Shown: piece by piece, positions 52,529 to 62,460 of the stretch
Layout: each line of letters opens with the position of its first letter
Numbering within the stretch: position 1 is the first letter of the stretch
DNA from: Salinisphaera hydrothermalis C41B8
GTDB taxonomy: Bacteria; Pseudomonadota; Gammaproteobacteria; Nevskiales; Salinisphaeraceae
DNA length: 64,000 bases
Reading direction: 5' to 3'
NCBI RefSeq assembly: GCF_000732535.1
Contig: NZ_APNK01000007.1
Location: 1-64,000 of the forward strand
Notes under the pieces: generated by a model
The model's database searches: none
What the model was told of the DNA's origin: nothing
Seen by the model: only the letters and a program-made list of their open reading frames with translations
Position numbers and translations under genes: made by a program

Positions 52529-55500
52529 ATGAGACCGCAGCAGTCACACACTCCGGAGCTTGTCGATAGCCGGCAGGCCATACGCAACTATTACCTGGCC
52601 GACGAGTACCGGGTAATCCACGAGATGATCGCCGGCGCGCAGCTGTCCGCCGCCGAACGCGAGGCGATTTCCGCCCGCGCGGCCGATCTGGTTCGCCGCG
52701 TGCGCAAGAACGCCGCGCCCACCATCATGGAAAAATTCCTCGCGGAATACGGCCTGACGACCAAGGAAGGCGTCGCGCTGATGTGTCTGGCCGAGGCGCT
52801 ATTGCGCGTGCCGGACAACATGACGATCAACGATCTGATCGAGGACAAGATCACCTCCGGCGCGTGGAGCACGCACCGCGGCAAGGCATCGTCTTCGTTG
52901 ATCAACACGGCCACCGTGGCCTTGTTGATGACCAGCAACCTGCTGAAGGATTCCGAGCGCAACAGCGTGGGCGAGACGCTGAACAAGCTGCTCAAGCGCT
53001 TCGGCGAGCCGGTGATTCGCAAGGTCGCCAACCAGGCGATGAAGGAGATGGGCCGCCAGTTCGTGCTCGGCCGCGACATCAAGGAGGCCCAGCGCGAAGC
53101 CAAGGACTACATGGCCAAGGGCTATACCTATTCCTACGACATGCTGGGCGAAGCCGCGCGCACGGACGCCGATGCCAAGCATTATTTCGAATCGTACTCG
53201 AACGCCATCGACAGCATCGCCAAGGCCTGCAAGGGCGACGTCCGCAAGAACCCCGGCATTTCGGTGAAGCTGTCGGCGCTGCTCGCCCGCTACGAATACG
53301 GCAACAAGGACCGGGTGATGAACGAGCTGCTGCCGCGGGCGCGCACGCTCGTGAAAAAAGCGGCCGCGGCGAACATGGGCTTCAACATCGACGCCGAGGA
53401 GCAGGATCGTCTGGACCTGTCGCTCGACGTGATCGAGGCCATCGTGTCCGATCCGGAACTGAAGGGCTGGGACGGCTTCGGCGTGGTGGTCCAGGCCTAC
53501 GGCAAGCGCGCGGCCTTCGTGATCGACTGGCTCTATGGCCTGGCCGAAAAATACGACCGCCGCTTCATGGTGCGCCTGGTCAAGGGCGCGTACTGGGACG
53601 CCGAGATCAAGCGCGCCCAGGTGATGGGGCTCAACGGTTTTCCCGTGTTCACCCGCAAGGCCTGCAGCGACGTGTCGTTCCTGTCGTGTGCGACCAAGCT
53701 GCTGAACATGACCGATCGGATCTACCCGCAGTTCGCCACGCACAACGCGCATTCGGTGTCGTCCATTCTCGAGCTGGCCAAGGCCAACGGCGTGGACAAC
53801 TACGAATTCCAGCGTCTGCACGGGATGGGCGAATCCCTGCACGACGAGGTGATCAAGGTCAGCGGCGTGCCCTGCCGTATCTATGCGCCGGTCGGCCCGC
53901 ACAAGCATTTGCTGGCCTATCTGGTGCGTCGCCTGCTGGAAAACGGCGCCAACAGTTCGTTCGTGAACCAGATCGTCGATACCAGCATCACGCCGGAAGA
54001 AATCGCCAAGGACCCGATCGAGACGGTCAAGTCGATGGGCGAAAACATTTCCAGCCGGGCGATCGTCCATCCGTTCAAACTGTTCGGCGAGCAACGGCGC
54101 AATTCCAAGGGCTGGGACATCACCGACCCGGTGACAATGGCCGAAATCGACGCGGGCCGAGAGCCCTATCGCGACCACGCGTGGACGGGCGGCCCCATGA
54201 TCGCCGGCCCGGTCTCCGGGACGGAAATACAGGTTGTACACAACCCGGCCGACCCGAACGACGTCGTCGGCCGCGTGACCCAGGCCTCGGAACAAGACGT
54301 CGACACCGCGATCGCCGCGGCCCAGGAGGGTTTCAAGCGCTGGTCGGCCAAGCCCGCCGAAGAGCGCGCGGCCTGTCTGCGCAAGGTCGCCGATCTGTAC
54401 GAAGAACATGCCTACGAGCTGTTCGCTCTGGCCACCCGCGAAGCCGGCAAGTCGCTGGCCGATGGTATCGCCGAGATCCGCGAGGCCGTGGATTTCGCGC
54501 TCTATTACGCCAACGAGGGCGAGCGCTACAAGGACAGCGGCGACGCCCGCGGCGTGATGGTTTGTATCTCGCCCTGGAATTTCCCGCTGGCGATTTTCAC
54601 CGGCCAGATCATGGCCAATCTGGTGGCCGGCAACGCGGTGTTGGCCAAGCCCGCCGAGCAGACGGCGCTGCTGGCCGCGCGCGCGGTGGCCTTGATGCAC
54701 GAGGCCGGCATTCCGGACGACGTGATCCAGCTGTTGCCAGGCGCGGGCGCCACCGTGGGCGGCGCGCTGACCTCCGACCCGCGGGTGGCCGGTGTGTGCT
54801 TTACCGGCTCCACCGCGACCGCGCAGCGTATCAACAAGGCGATGACGGAACATATGGCGCCGGATGCCCCGTTGGTGGCCGAAACCGGCGGCATGAACGC
54901 GATGATCGTGGATTCCACCGCGCTGCCGGAGCAGGTCGTACGCGATGTGCTGGCATCCTCGTTCCAGAGCGCGGGGCAACGCTGTTCTGCCCTGCGCATG
55001 CTGTATCTGCAGAAGGATATCGCCGACAGCTTGCTGGAAATGCTTTACGGCGCGATGGACGAACTGGGCATCGGCGATCCGTGGCTGCTGTCGACCGACG
55101 TCGGCCCGGTGATCGATGAAACGGCGCGCAAGAAAATCGCGGACCACTGCGCCAAACACGAAGCCAACGGCCGATTGCTGAAGAAACTGCCGATCCCGGA
55201 ACAGGGCACGTTCGTGTCGCCAGCCGTCATTCGGCTCGACGGCATCGAGGACATGGAAGAAGAAATCTTCGGCCCGGTGCTGCACGTCGCAACGTTCGCC
55301 GCCAAGGACATCGACAAGGTGGTGGACGCCGTCAACGCCAAGGGCTACGGCCTGACGTTCGGCCTGCATACGCGCGTCGACCGGCGCGTGGAGCGTGTCT
55401 CGAAGCGGATCAAGGTCGGTAATACCTACGTCAATCGGAACCAGATCGGCGCCATCGTCGGCTCGCAGCCCTTCGGGGGCGAAGGCTTGTCCGGTACCGG

Positions 55501-56158
55501 CCCGAAGGCCGGCGGCCCGCACTATGTCCGGCGGTTCCTCAAGGGCGAAACCGTCACGGTGCCGGCGGACACCGACAGCAAGCCGGTGACCGCCGAGGCG
55601 TTGCAGAAACTCATCGACGAGGCCCAGTCGGCCACGGTCCAGCCGCCCGAAGAACGCATGGCCGCCTTGCAGCCCCTCTTCGCGCAGGCGCCGGCCCCGC
55701 TGGACGCTGAAACCGAAGAATTACCCGGGCCGACCGGGGAACTGAACCGCCTGTCGAATCATGCCCGCGGCGTGGTGCTGTGTCTGGGGCCCAACAAGCA
55801 AACCGCACTCGAGCAAGCCGCCACCGCGTTGTCGCAAGGCAACAAAGTGGTGGTGATCGCGCCCGGGGTGGCAAGCGAGGTAGAGCGGGCCGCGAAGGCC
55901 GGATTACCCATCGTCGGGGCAGACGGCCATGTACAGCCGGAGGCGTTGAGCACGGTGACGGGTTTCGAAGCGGTGGCGAGTTCTGCCGAACAGGACACGC
56001 TGCGCACCTATCGACGGGCCCTGGCCCAACGGGAGGGTGCCCTGCTGCCGCTGATCACCGAACACAGGCTCGACCAACGGTTCGTGATCGAGCGCCATCT
56101 CTGTGTCGACACCACGGCCGCCGGCGGCAACGCGAGCCTGATCGCGGCGTCGGAATAA
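52529..56158 (+). CDS. putA: Bifunctional proline dehydrogenase / L-glutamate gamma-semialdehyde dehydrogenase
   Basis: 1209 residues. No N-terminal ribbon-helix-helix, so it is enzyme-only and not an autorepressor like E. coli PutA (1320). PRODH barrel about residues 130-500 (NPGISVKLSAL, AEEQDRLDLSLDVIEAI, RLVKGAYWDAEIKRAQ, THNAHSVSSIL, YAPVGPHKHLLAYLVRRLLENGANSSFVNQ), then a full ALDH module with SPWNFPLAIFTGQI, AETGGMNAMIVDSTALPEQV and catalytic Cys in SAGQRCSALR, EEIFGPVLHV, NRNQIGAIVGSQPFGGEGLSGTGPKAGGP. The last 190 residues are the ALDH-like C-terminal domain of long (type B) PutAs. Oxidises proline to glutamate via FAD and NAD. Confidence 0.97.
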   Translation: MRPQQSHTPELVDSRQAIRNYYLADEYRVIHEMIAGAQLSAAEREAISARAADLVRRVRKNAAPTIMEKFLAEYGLTTKEGVALMCLAEALLRVPDNMTINDLIEDKITSGAWSTHRGKASSSLINTATVALLMTSNLLKDSERNSVGETLNKLLKRFGEPVIRKVANQAMKEMGRQFVLGRDIKEAQREAKDYMAKGYTYSYDMLGEAARTDADAKHYFESYSNAIDSIAKACKGDVRKNPGISVKLSALLARYEYGNKDRVMNELLPRARTLVKKAAAANMGFNIDAEEQDRLDLSLDVIEAIVSDPELKGWDGFGVVVQAYGKRAAFVIDWLYGLAEKYDRRFMVRLVKGAYWDAEIKRAQVMGLNGFPVFTRKACSDVSFLSCATKLLNMTDRIYPQFATHNAHSVSSILELAKANGVDNYEFQRLHGMGESLHDEVIKVSGVPCRIYAPVGPHKHLLAYLVRRLLENGANSSFVNQIVDTSITPEEIAKDPIETVKSMGENISSRAIVHPFKLFGEQRRNSKGWDITDPVTMAEIDAGREPYRDHAWTGGPMIAGPVSGTEIQVVHNPADPNDVVGRVTQASEQDVDTAIAAAQEGFKRWSAKPAEERAACLRKVADLYEEHAYELFALATREAGKSLADGIAEIREAVDFALYYANEGERYKDSGDARGVMVCISPWNFPLAIFTGQIMANLVAGNAVLAKPAEQTALLAARAVALMHEAGIPDDVIQLLPGAGATVGGALTSDPRVAGVCFTGSTATAQRINKAMTEHMAPDAPLVAETGGMNAMIVDSTALPEQVVRDVLASSFQSAGQRCSALRMLYLQKDIADSLLEMLYGAMDELGIGDPWLLSTDVGPVIDETARKKIADHCAKHEANGRLLKKLPIPEQGTFVSPAVIRLDGIEDMEEEIFGPVLHVATFAAKDIDKVVDAVNAKGYGLTFGLHTRVDRRVERVSKRIKVGNTYVNRNQIGAIVGSQPFGGEGLSGTGPKAGGPHYVRRFLKGETVTVPADTDSKPVTAEALQKLIDEAQSATVQPPEERMAALQPLFAQAPAPLDAETEELPGPTGELNRLSNHARGVVLCLGPNKQTALEQAATALSQGNKVVVIAPGVASEVERAAKAGLPIVGADGHVQPEALSTVTGFEAVASSAEQDTLRTYRRALAQREGALLPLITEHRLDQRFVIERHLCVDTTAAGGNASLIAASE

Positions 56159-56734
56159 GCACCGACCGACCGGCCGGCACCCGCGGCGCGGGTGCCGCCC
56201 AGCCCTAGGGTCTGGGCGGGAATCGGCAACCGGCCACCCCAAACGGTGACTAGCCGTCGTATGGCCGTTGGCCGCCGCCCGGACAATCGTAAATACCGCG
56301 CCGAGTCGCGAGGCTCGTTTGACGTCCGGGCGGTATGGCCGCGGCACCGCATACCGCCCATAGCCTGCGCGAACCCCTTCTACGATAAGCCAACGGCGGC
56401 CAGCGCCCACACGCGGACATCGGCCCGCGACCCGTGGCGTAACGCGGGTGTTTCTCCGCTGACGCCTGCGGCCCAGGGTCCGGTAACAATTTTTTACACC
56501 GACCAAGGTCGCAGAATTACCGCGTCCGCCAGGCCTGATATCGCCCTAACTCCTTGATGAATATAACGACCGCCTCGGCTCCGTTCGACGGCCGCCGTAT
56601 ATCGCCACGTACGACGGCGCGACGGATTCGACTTTTAGCCGTACAGTGGTTTCACGGGTTTCAACAGACTGTCATGTTCGCGGACGGGGCTGAGCGACAC
56701 GTGAACCTCAGCGCGACATAAAGACGGTGGCGAC
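56159..56734. other. Long intergenic leader of the decarboxylase gene
   Basis: 576 bp, unusually long here. A hairpin CGGCACCCGC-GGC-GCGGGTGCCG (56175-56197, perfect 10-bp stem) follows putA. The rest has no supported gene and may hold regulatory sequence for the decarboxylase cluster. CTAGGGTCTG at 56206 resembles a repeat tip but too briefly to count. Confidence 0.45.
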
Positions 56735-59512
56735 ATGGATAAAACGACTCGGGCCGAAGCGCCGCATACCGCGCTGGGCTTCTATCACAAGATTTCGCAT
56801 CTGCGCGCGGATACCTGGAATGCACTGACGAACGATCTGGCCGATCTGGAGCGCCTTGGGAAGTCGAACCGGAGCCGCCGGCTGATCAAGGCGATCCGGA
56901 TCAAGCTGACACGGCTCGAGATCATCGAGGATTACCACGCTTTTCCGTCGAGCGAGGATTTCCGGCATCTCTGGTTGCTCTTCAACCAGGGCGATTACGC
57001 GCAGCTGGGGCGCGTGGTGAATCGGTTGGTCCGTGCGCTGGTCAGCGAGTCGTACCGACGGCGGCCGATCGACCTGAGCGATACCGACGCCGAGGATCTC
57101 GAGAGCTACGACGCGCTCGATCGCTTCCGGCGCGGCCACCCGAGCTTCAATTCGTCGAGCCAGCCGTACTTCGAAGTTCTGCTGGTCGATAATCTTTCGT
57201 CCCAGGAAAATGAGGTCGTGCGCGACGCGTTCTATCGCATGCGGCGTACGGAAGACCGGTTCGTGTACGACGTGGTGACCGTACGCAGCTTCGAGGACGC
57301 GCTGATCGCGGTGCTGGTCAATCCGAACATCCAGGCCTGCCTGATCCGCTACGAGTTCCCGTACAAATCGAAGTACAACCTGAGCGCGATCCGCGGCGCC
57401 CTGCAGGGGCTGTCGGAAACCGATATCGAGAACCAGCCCGCGGCCGAGCGCAGCATCCAGCTGGGCGCCATGATTCATCAGCTGCGTCCGGAGATCGACC
57501 AGTTCCTGGTGACCAACGGCGAGGTCGAAACCACGGCCAGCCGCGATATCGATCACTTCACGCGTATCTTTTATCGCGAAACCGACTATATCGAGCAGCA
57601 CCACACCATCCTGCGGGCGATCGACAATCGATACCGCACACCGTTTTTCGATGCCCTGCGCGAATACAGCCGCAAGCCCACCGGCGTATTCCATGCCATG
57701 CCCATTTCGCGGGGCAAATCCATCACCCGGTCGCACTGGGCCGGGCAGATGATCGATTTCTACGGCATCAATATCTTTCTGGCCGAAAGCTCGGCGACCT
57801 CCGGCGGGCTCGATTCGCTGCTGCAGCCCTACGGCCCGATCAAGAAAGCCCAGGAGTACGCGGCCCGCGCCTTCGGCTCGCGCGAGAGTTTCTTCGTCAC
57901 TAACGGCACGTCGACGGCCAACAAGATCGTCGTGCAAGCGCTGGTCAAGCCGGGCGATGTCGTGCTGGTGGATCGCGATTGCCACAAGTCGCACCACTAC
58001 GGGCTGGTGCTCAGCGGGGCCTACGCGAGCTATCTGGATTCGTACCCGCTCAACGATTACTCCATGTACGGCGCGGTGCCGCTCGAGACGATCAAGAAGA
58101 CACTGCTGGCCTATAAACGTGCCGGCCGGCTCGATCAGGTCCGCATGCTGCTGCTGACCAACTGTACGTTCGATGGCGTGGTGTACGACCCGCGCCGGGT
58201 GATGGAAGAGTGTCTGGCGATCAAACCGGATCTGATGTTCCTGTGGGACGAAGCCTGGTTCGCCTTCGCCACGTTCAATCCGACCTATCGACCGCGCACG
58301 GCCATGAACGCCGCCAGCACGCTGCGCGACCGGTATCGCAGCCGGGCCTATCGCCGGGAATACGCGGCCTGGAAAGCCAACTTCGACGCGATGGATCCGG
58401 ACGACGACGCCACCTGGCTGGGCCAGCGCCTGATGCCCGATCCGGATCAGGTCCGTATTCGGGTCTATGCCACGCACTCGACGCACAAGACACTGACGTC
58501 ACTGCGCCAGGGCTCGATGATCCATATCTACGATCAGGACTACCGGCAGAAAGTGGAAGCCACCTTCCACGAAGCCTATATGACCCATACCTCGACCTCG
58601 CCGAACTATCAGATTCTGGCGTCGCTCGATGTGGGGCGCATGCAGGCCGAGATGGAAGGCTTCGAACTGGTTAACGCCCAGATCGAAACCGCCCTGTCGC
58701 TGCGCGAACAGATCTATAACCACTCGCTGCTGAAAAAATACTTCCGGGTCCTCAAGAACGCCGACATGATCCCGGCCGAATATCGCCAGTCGGGTGTGGA
58801 CAGCTATTACGACCGCCACCGCGGTTGGCATCAGATCGAAGAAGCCTGGTCGCAGGATGAATTCGTGGTCGATCCGACCCGGGTGACGATCGCCATCGGC
58901 AACACCGGCGTCGACGGTAATCAGTTCCGCACCGATTACCTGATGAACCAGTTCGGTATTCAGATCAACAAGACCTCGCGCAATACCGTGCTGTTCATGA
59001 CCAACATCGGCACTTCGCGCAGTTCCATCGCTTATCTGATCGACGTACTGATCCGCCTGGCCAAGGATTTCGAACGCCGCTGGGAAGATAGCGGGCGCAG
59101 CGAACGCAAGGTGATCGAGCAGCGGGTGACCTCCCTGACTCAGGATCTACCGCCTCTGCCCGATTTCAGTCGCTTCCACGACGCGTTTCGGCCGTCGCCG
59201 GACAGCACCACGCCGGAAGGCGATATCCGGCGGGCGTTCTTCCTCAGCTACGACGACGAAAACACCGATTATCTGCGCTTCGACAACGGGGCGCTGCAAC
59301 GGGTCATGGAAGAAGGCCGCGACGTGGTCTCGGCGAGTTTCGTCATTCCCTACCCGCCGGGCTTTCCGGTGCTCGTGCCCGGGCAGGTCATCAGCCACGA
59401 AATTCTTGATTTTCTGAAGGCGCTGGACGTCAAGGAAGTGCATGGGTACCGGCCGGAGCTCGGGCTTTTGGTTTTCAATGAACAGGCATTGTCAAAGGCG
59501 TCGAATCCATAG
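56735..59512 (+). CDS. Orn/Lys/Arg decarboxylase-family PLP enzyme, long form
   Basis: 925 residues, longer than the usual 715-755 because about 160 residues precede the receiver-like wing domain (PYFEVLLVDNLSSQENEVVRD from about 165). PLP-binding K585 in ATHSTHKTLTSLRQGS, with FFVTNGTSTANKIVVQALVKPGD, RDCHKSHHYGLVLSGA and LMFLWDEAWFAFATF typical of fold-type I acid-amino-acid decarboxylases. C-terminal domain PPGFPVLVPGQVIS is intact. It would produce a diamine or agmatine in the cytoplasm; substrate among Orn/Lys/Arg not decidable. First gene of the run up to the window end, 225 bp ahead of the amidase. Confidence 0.92.
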   Translation: MDKTTRAEAPHTALGFYHKISHLRADTWNALTNDLADLERLGKSNRSRRLIKAIRIKLTRLEIIEDYHAFPSSEDFRHLWLLFNQGDYAQLGRVVNRLVRALVSESYRRRPIDLSDTDAEDLESYDALDRFRRGHPSFNSSSQPYFEVLLVDNLSSQENEVVRDAFYRMRRTEDRFVYDVVTVRSFEDALIAVLVNPNIQACLIRYEFPYKSKYNLSAIRGALQGLSETDIENQPAAERSIQLGAMIHQLRPEIDQFLVTNGEVETTASRDIDHFTRIFYRETDYIEQHHTILRAIDNRYRTPFFDALREYSRKPTGVFHAMPISRGKSITRSHWAGQMIDFYGINIFLAESSATSGGLDSLLQPYGPIKKAQEYAARAFGSRESFFVTNGTSTANKIVVQALVKPGDVVLVDRDCHKSHHYGLVLSGAYASYLDSYPLNDYSMYGAVPLETIKKTLLAYKRAGRLDQVRMLLLTNCTFDGVVYDPRRVMEECLAIKPDLMFLWDEAWFAFATFNPTYRPRTAMNAASTLRDRYRSRAYRREYAAWKANFDAMDPDDDATWLGQRLMPDPDQVRIRVYATHSTHKTLTSLRQGSMIHIYDQDYRQKVEATFHEAYMTHTSTSPNYQILASLDVGRMQAEMEGFELVNAQIETALSLREQIYNHSLLKKYFRVLKNADMIPAEYRQSGVDSYYDRHRGWHQIEEAWSQDEFVVDPTRVTIAIGNTGVDGNQFRTDYLMNQFGIQINKTSRNTVLFMTNIGTSRSSIAYLIDVLIRLAKDFERRWEDSGRSERKVIEQRVTSLTQDLPPLPDFSRFHDAFRPSPDSTTPEGDIRRAFFLSYDDENTDYLRFDNGALQRVMEEGRDVVSASFVIPYPPGFPVLVPGQVISHEILDFLKALDVKEVHGYRPELGLLVFNEQALSKASNP

Positions 59513-59737
59513 GGGATCGGCGCAGTCGCGCGCCGCGCTGCGATTGGGGCGGCGCGCAATGAAGCAACGGCACGAGCGGCCTCGGCGCTCGTCCCCTTTG
59601 GATACACAAGACGTTAGGTGGAGTAGCGCGGTATCGCGAGCATCGTGAAATCTGAATTTATCCGTTTTTTCAGGGCGTTCGGCACCGTGTTGCTTTACCC
59701 TTTTACTTAATCGATCGAAATTGTGAAGAAGAGGACT

Positions 59738-60688
59738 ATGACGCCGTTCGCTATTGCAGGCATCCAGATGTACGTTTCCGCCACGAGCAGCAACGTCGAA
59801 GGTATGAGAAACCGAATCGACGCGCTCATGGCAGTTTATCCATGGGTCCAGATGGTCGTGTTCAGCGAGCTGGCCGTGTGTGGCCCTCTGACCTCGAAAG
59901 CGCAGTCGCTGCCCGGGTCGGCCGAGACCGCACTGGCCGAAGCCGCGGCGAAACACCAGATATGGCTGGTCACCGGCTCGATGTTCGAGCGGGCCGAGGA
60001 CGGCAGTATCTACAATACGGCCTCGGTCATCGACCCGAATGGCGACGTCGTGGGTCGCTACCGCAAGATGTTCGTCTTTGCGCCCTACGAACAGGGTGTC
60101 GCGCCCGGCGAGGAATTTTTCGTATTCGACGTGCCAGGCGCAGGCCGCTTCGGCATGACGATCTGCTACGACACCTGGTTCCCGGAAGTCACGCGGACGC
60201 TGGCCTCCATGGGCGCGGAGGTCATCCTGCGCCCGACGCTGACCGGCTCGATCGATCGCGATGTCGAACTATCCATCACGCGGGCATCCGCTGCCATAAA
60301 CCAGTGTTATCTGTTCGATATCAATGGCCTGGGCGCCGGCGGCAATGGCCGTTCGATCGTATGCAATCCGCATGGTCAGGTCCTGCACCAAGCCGGCAGC
60401 AGCGAGGAATTCATCCCGCTGGAGATCGACTTCGACAATGTTCGCCGCTCGCGTGAACGTGGCGTGCTGACCCTGGGCCAGCCGCTCAAGAGCTTCCGCG
60501 ACAAGCCGGTTGAATTTCCCATTTATCAAGCGGGCGCCCATTCCCCGTATCTCGATTCACTCGGTCCGTTGACAAAGCCCCAGCGGCTATCTATCAATCA
60601 ATGTTCAAGCGATACCGATGGCGCGTCATCCGGCGCCTATTCCGCCGCCATGTCCGACGCCGATACGCCGACGCAAGAAAACTCATAA
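59738..60688 (+). CDS. Nitrilase-superfamily carbon-nitrogen hydrolase
   Basis: 316 residues from the ATG at 59738, with AAGAAGAGG just before it; a GTG at 59723 would add five residues. Complete triad E44 (VFSELAVCGP), K110 (RYRKMFVFAPYEQGV) and C143 (MTICYDTWFPEVTRTL). The first core differs clearly from AguB in this window. The C-terminal 40 residues (QCSSDTDGASSGAYSAAMSDADTPTQE) are low-complexity, probably disordered. Same-strand neighbour of the decarboxylase and the ATP-grasp gene (14-bp gap). Probably cleaves or transfers an amide or carbamoyl group of a pathway intermediate. Confidence 0.88.
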   Translation: MTPFAIAGIQMYVSATSSNVEGMRNRIDALMAVYPWVQMVVFSELAVCGPLTSKAQSLPGSAETALAEAAAKHQIWLVTGSMFERAEDGSIYNTASVIDPNGDVVGRYRKMFVFAPYEQGVAPGEEFFVFDVPGAGRFGMTICYDTWFPEVTRTLASMGAEVILRPTLTGSIDRDVELSITRASAAINQCYLFDINGLGAGGNGRSIVCNPHGQVLHQAGSSEEFIPLEIDFDNVRRSRERGVLTLGQPLKSFRDKPVEFPIYQAGAHSPYLDSLGPLTKPQRLSINQCSSDTDGASSGAYSAAMSDADTPTQENS

Positions 60689-60702
60689 AGGGGGAACCAG
60701 CC

Positions 60703-62205
60703 ATGGGGCATCCGAATACCGACGCCACTCAATCCACTCAAACGCTCCATGGCCTTTCCGATATACGGCGGTTCTTCCGTCGTAACGAAACGCCGATTTA
60801 TTTCATCAGCGCGACGAATTTCAATCTGCTGGGCGCCGATGAATGGGTACACCATTTCAAGTACATCAATTACATCGACTGCTTCGACGGTCAGCATCCG
60901 AATCTCTTCGTGCCGCCCGAGATTGCGCACAAGGAATTCCAGAGCATCGAGGACATCAACAACTACCTGCTCGAGCACAAAGCGGTAGCCGACTATGTCC
61001 ACAGCCGTGGTCCGGGCAAGGCGCTCTTCCTGATGTTCGACGAGACCACCGAGCAGCTCGCCCGCGAGCTGGATCTCGAAGTCTGCTTGCCGCCGGCCAG
61101 CCTGCGTCAACATCTGGACGACAAACTGGTGACCACCCGCATCGCGGAAGCCGCCGGCATCAAATGCGTGCCCAATGTCATGGGGACCGTGGACTCTTAC
61201 GAAACGCTGCGTCGCCTGTCCGCCGACCTCGGCGACGAGCTGGTGGTTCAGACCGCGTTCGGCGATTCGGGCCATACCACGTTCATGATTTCCGACGAGG
61301 AAGACTGGGCCGAGCACGCGGACGAGATCGTCGGTGCCGGCGACGTGAAGATCATGAAGCGGATCAAGCCGCGGGGCACGGCGGTCGAAGCCTGCGTCAC
61401 GCGTCATGGCACCATCGTGGCGCCGATCATGACCGAACTGGTCGGCTTTCCCGAACTCACGCCCTATGAAGGCGGCTGGTGCGGTAACGAAATCTTCGCC
61501 AACGCCTTTACCCCCGAGCTACGTGATCAGGCCCGCGACGCCACGCTCGCCATGGGCGAATGCCTGAAGCGTGAAGGCTACCGTGGCTATTTCGAACTCG
61601 ACTTCCTGATCGATCGCGACACCGACGAGCTCTATCTCGGCGAGATGAACCCGCGGATCACGGGCGCCAGCTCGATCACCAATCACGCGGCGTTTGCGCT
61701 GTCCGACATGCCGTTGTTCATGTTCCATCTGCTGGAGTGGATGGGCGTGGACTACACGCTCGACGTGGACGAGATCAACGCGCGCTGGGCCGACCCGGTC
61801 AACATCGATTGCTGGGGCCAACTGGTCATCAAGCACACGGTCGACTCGGTCGGCGTGATCACCCAGGCGCCGCCAACCGGCATCTGGTGGATGGACGGCG
61901 ACGGCAACGTCAACTTCTCCCGCTACGATACGCATCGCTATCACGTGGAAAGCGAGGCCGAGGCGCTGTTCGTGCGCATCGCCGGCATCGGCGATTACTG
62001 GTACGAGGGCGCGGACCTGGGTATTCTCGTCACTCGAGGCCGTCTGATGACCGACGATTTCGAGTTGAATGAGCGCGCCCGCGCCTGGATCGACGGCATC
62101 ACCGCGCATTTCCGGGCTTCGGCGCCCACCGCCGAGAACGTGGGGCATCTGGCTCCCGGCGCGCTGCAGGCCCATCCGGCCCCGGGATCGTTCAAGCTGC
62201 TGTAA
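60703..62205 (+). CDS. ATP-grasp ligase, biotin-carboxylase-like
   Basis: 500 residues from the ATG at 60703 (AAGGGGGAA upstream); the frame extends upstream but overlaps the amidase C-terminus. ATP-grasp layout: LRQHLDDKLVTTRIAEAAGIKCVPNV (pre-grasp Lys), VVQTAFGDSGHTTFMISDEEDW (glycine-rich loop), MKRIKPRGTAVEACV, and the metal-binding FELDFLIDRDTDELYLGEMNPRITGASS. No biotin-attachment or carboxyltransferase domain, so it is not an acyl-CoA carboxylase; carboxylate-amine ligation is more likely. Last 60 residues lack motifs. Confidence 0.88.
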   Translation: MGHPNTDATQSTQTLHGLSDIRRFFRRNETPIYFISATNFNLLGADEWVHHFKYINYIDCFDGQHPNLFVPPEIAHKEFQSIEDINNYLLEHKAVADYVHSRGPGKALFLMFDETTEQLARELDLEVCLPPASLRQHLDDKLVTTRIAEAAGIKCVPNVMGTVDSYETLRRLSADLGDELVVQTAFGDSGHTTFMISDEEDWAEHADEIVGAGDVKIMKRIKPRGTAVEACVTRHGTIVAPIMTELVGFPELTPYEGGWCGNEIFANAFTPELRDQARDATLAMGECLKREGYRGYFELDFLIDRDTDELYLGEMNPRITGASSITNHAAFALSDMPLFMFHLLEWMGVDYTLDVDEINARWADPVNIDCWGQLVIKHTVDSVGVITQAPPTGIWWMDGDGNVNFSRYDTHRYHVESEAEALFVRIAGIGDYWYEGADLGILVTRGRLMTDDFELNERARAWIDGITAHFRASAPTAENVGHLAPGALQAHPAPGSFKLL

Positions 62206-62460
62206 TACAAGGCACTGGAGTCGACCGCGAGCGGGAGTGCGATGCGCAGCGCTTGCGGCCGACTCGGCTCTGGCGGCTGCAGAAAACGCGCCGTCGGCCG
62301 ATACGAAACCGCGAACGGGCTTTTATCTGTTCGTGATGCCCTCATACTGGGGGCTGTGGCGCTTGGCCGGCACCTCGTGTCATCGAGGTATTCACGCCTG
62401 TATTCGGCCCTTCTTCAAGCCAGGCGCCTCCCCGAGCACGCCAGACCAGAGGTTAACGGG

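Noticed and set aside
52799-55522. Open frame of about 907 codons opposite putA
   Set aside because: Antisense shadow of a very strongly supported gene; His/Arg/Gly-rich composition without domains.
56206-56217. CTAGGGTCTGGG after putA as another repeat-element tip
   Set aside because: Only about ten bases match, no partner end, and the putA stop is TAA about 50 bp earlier.
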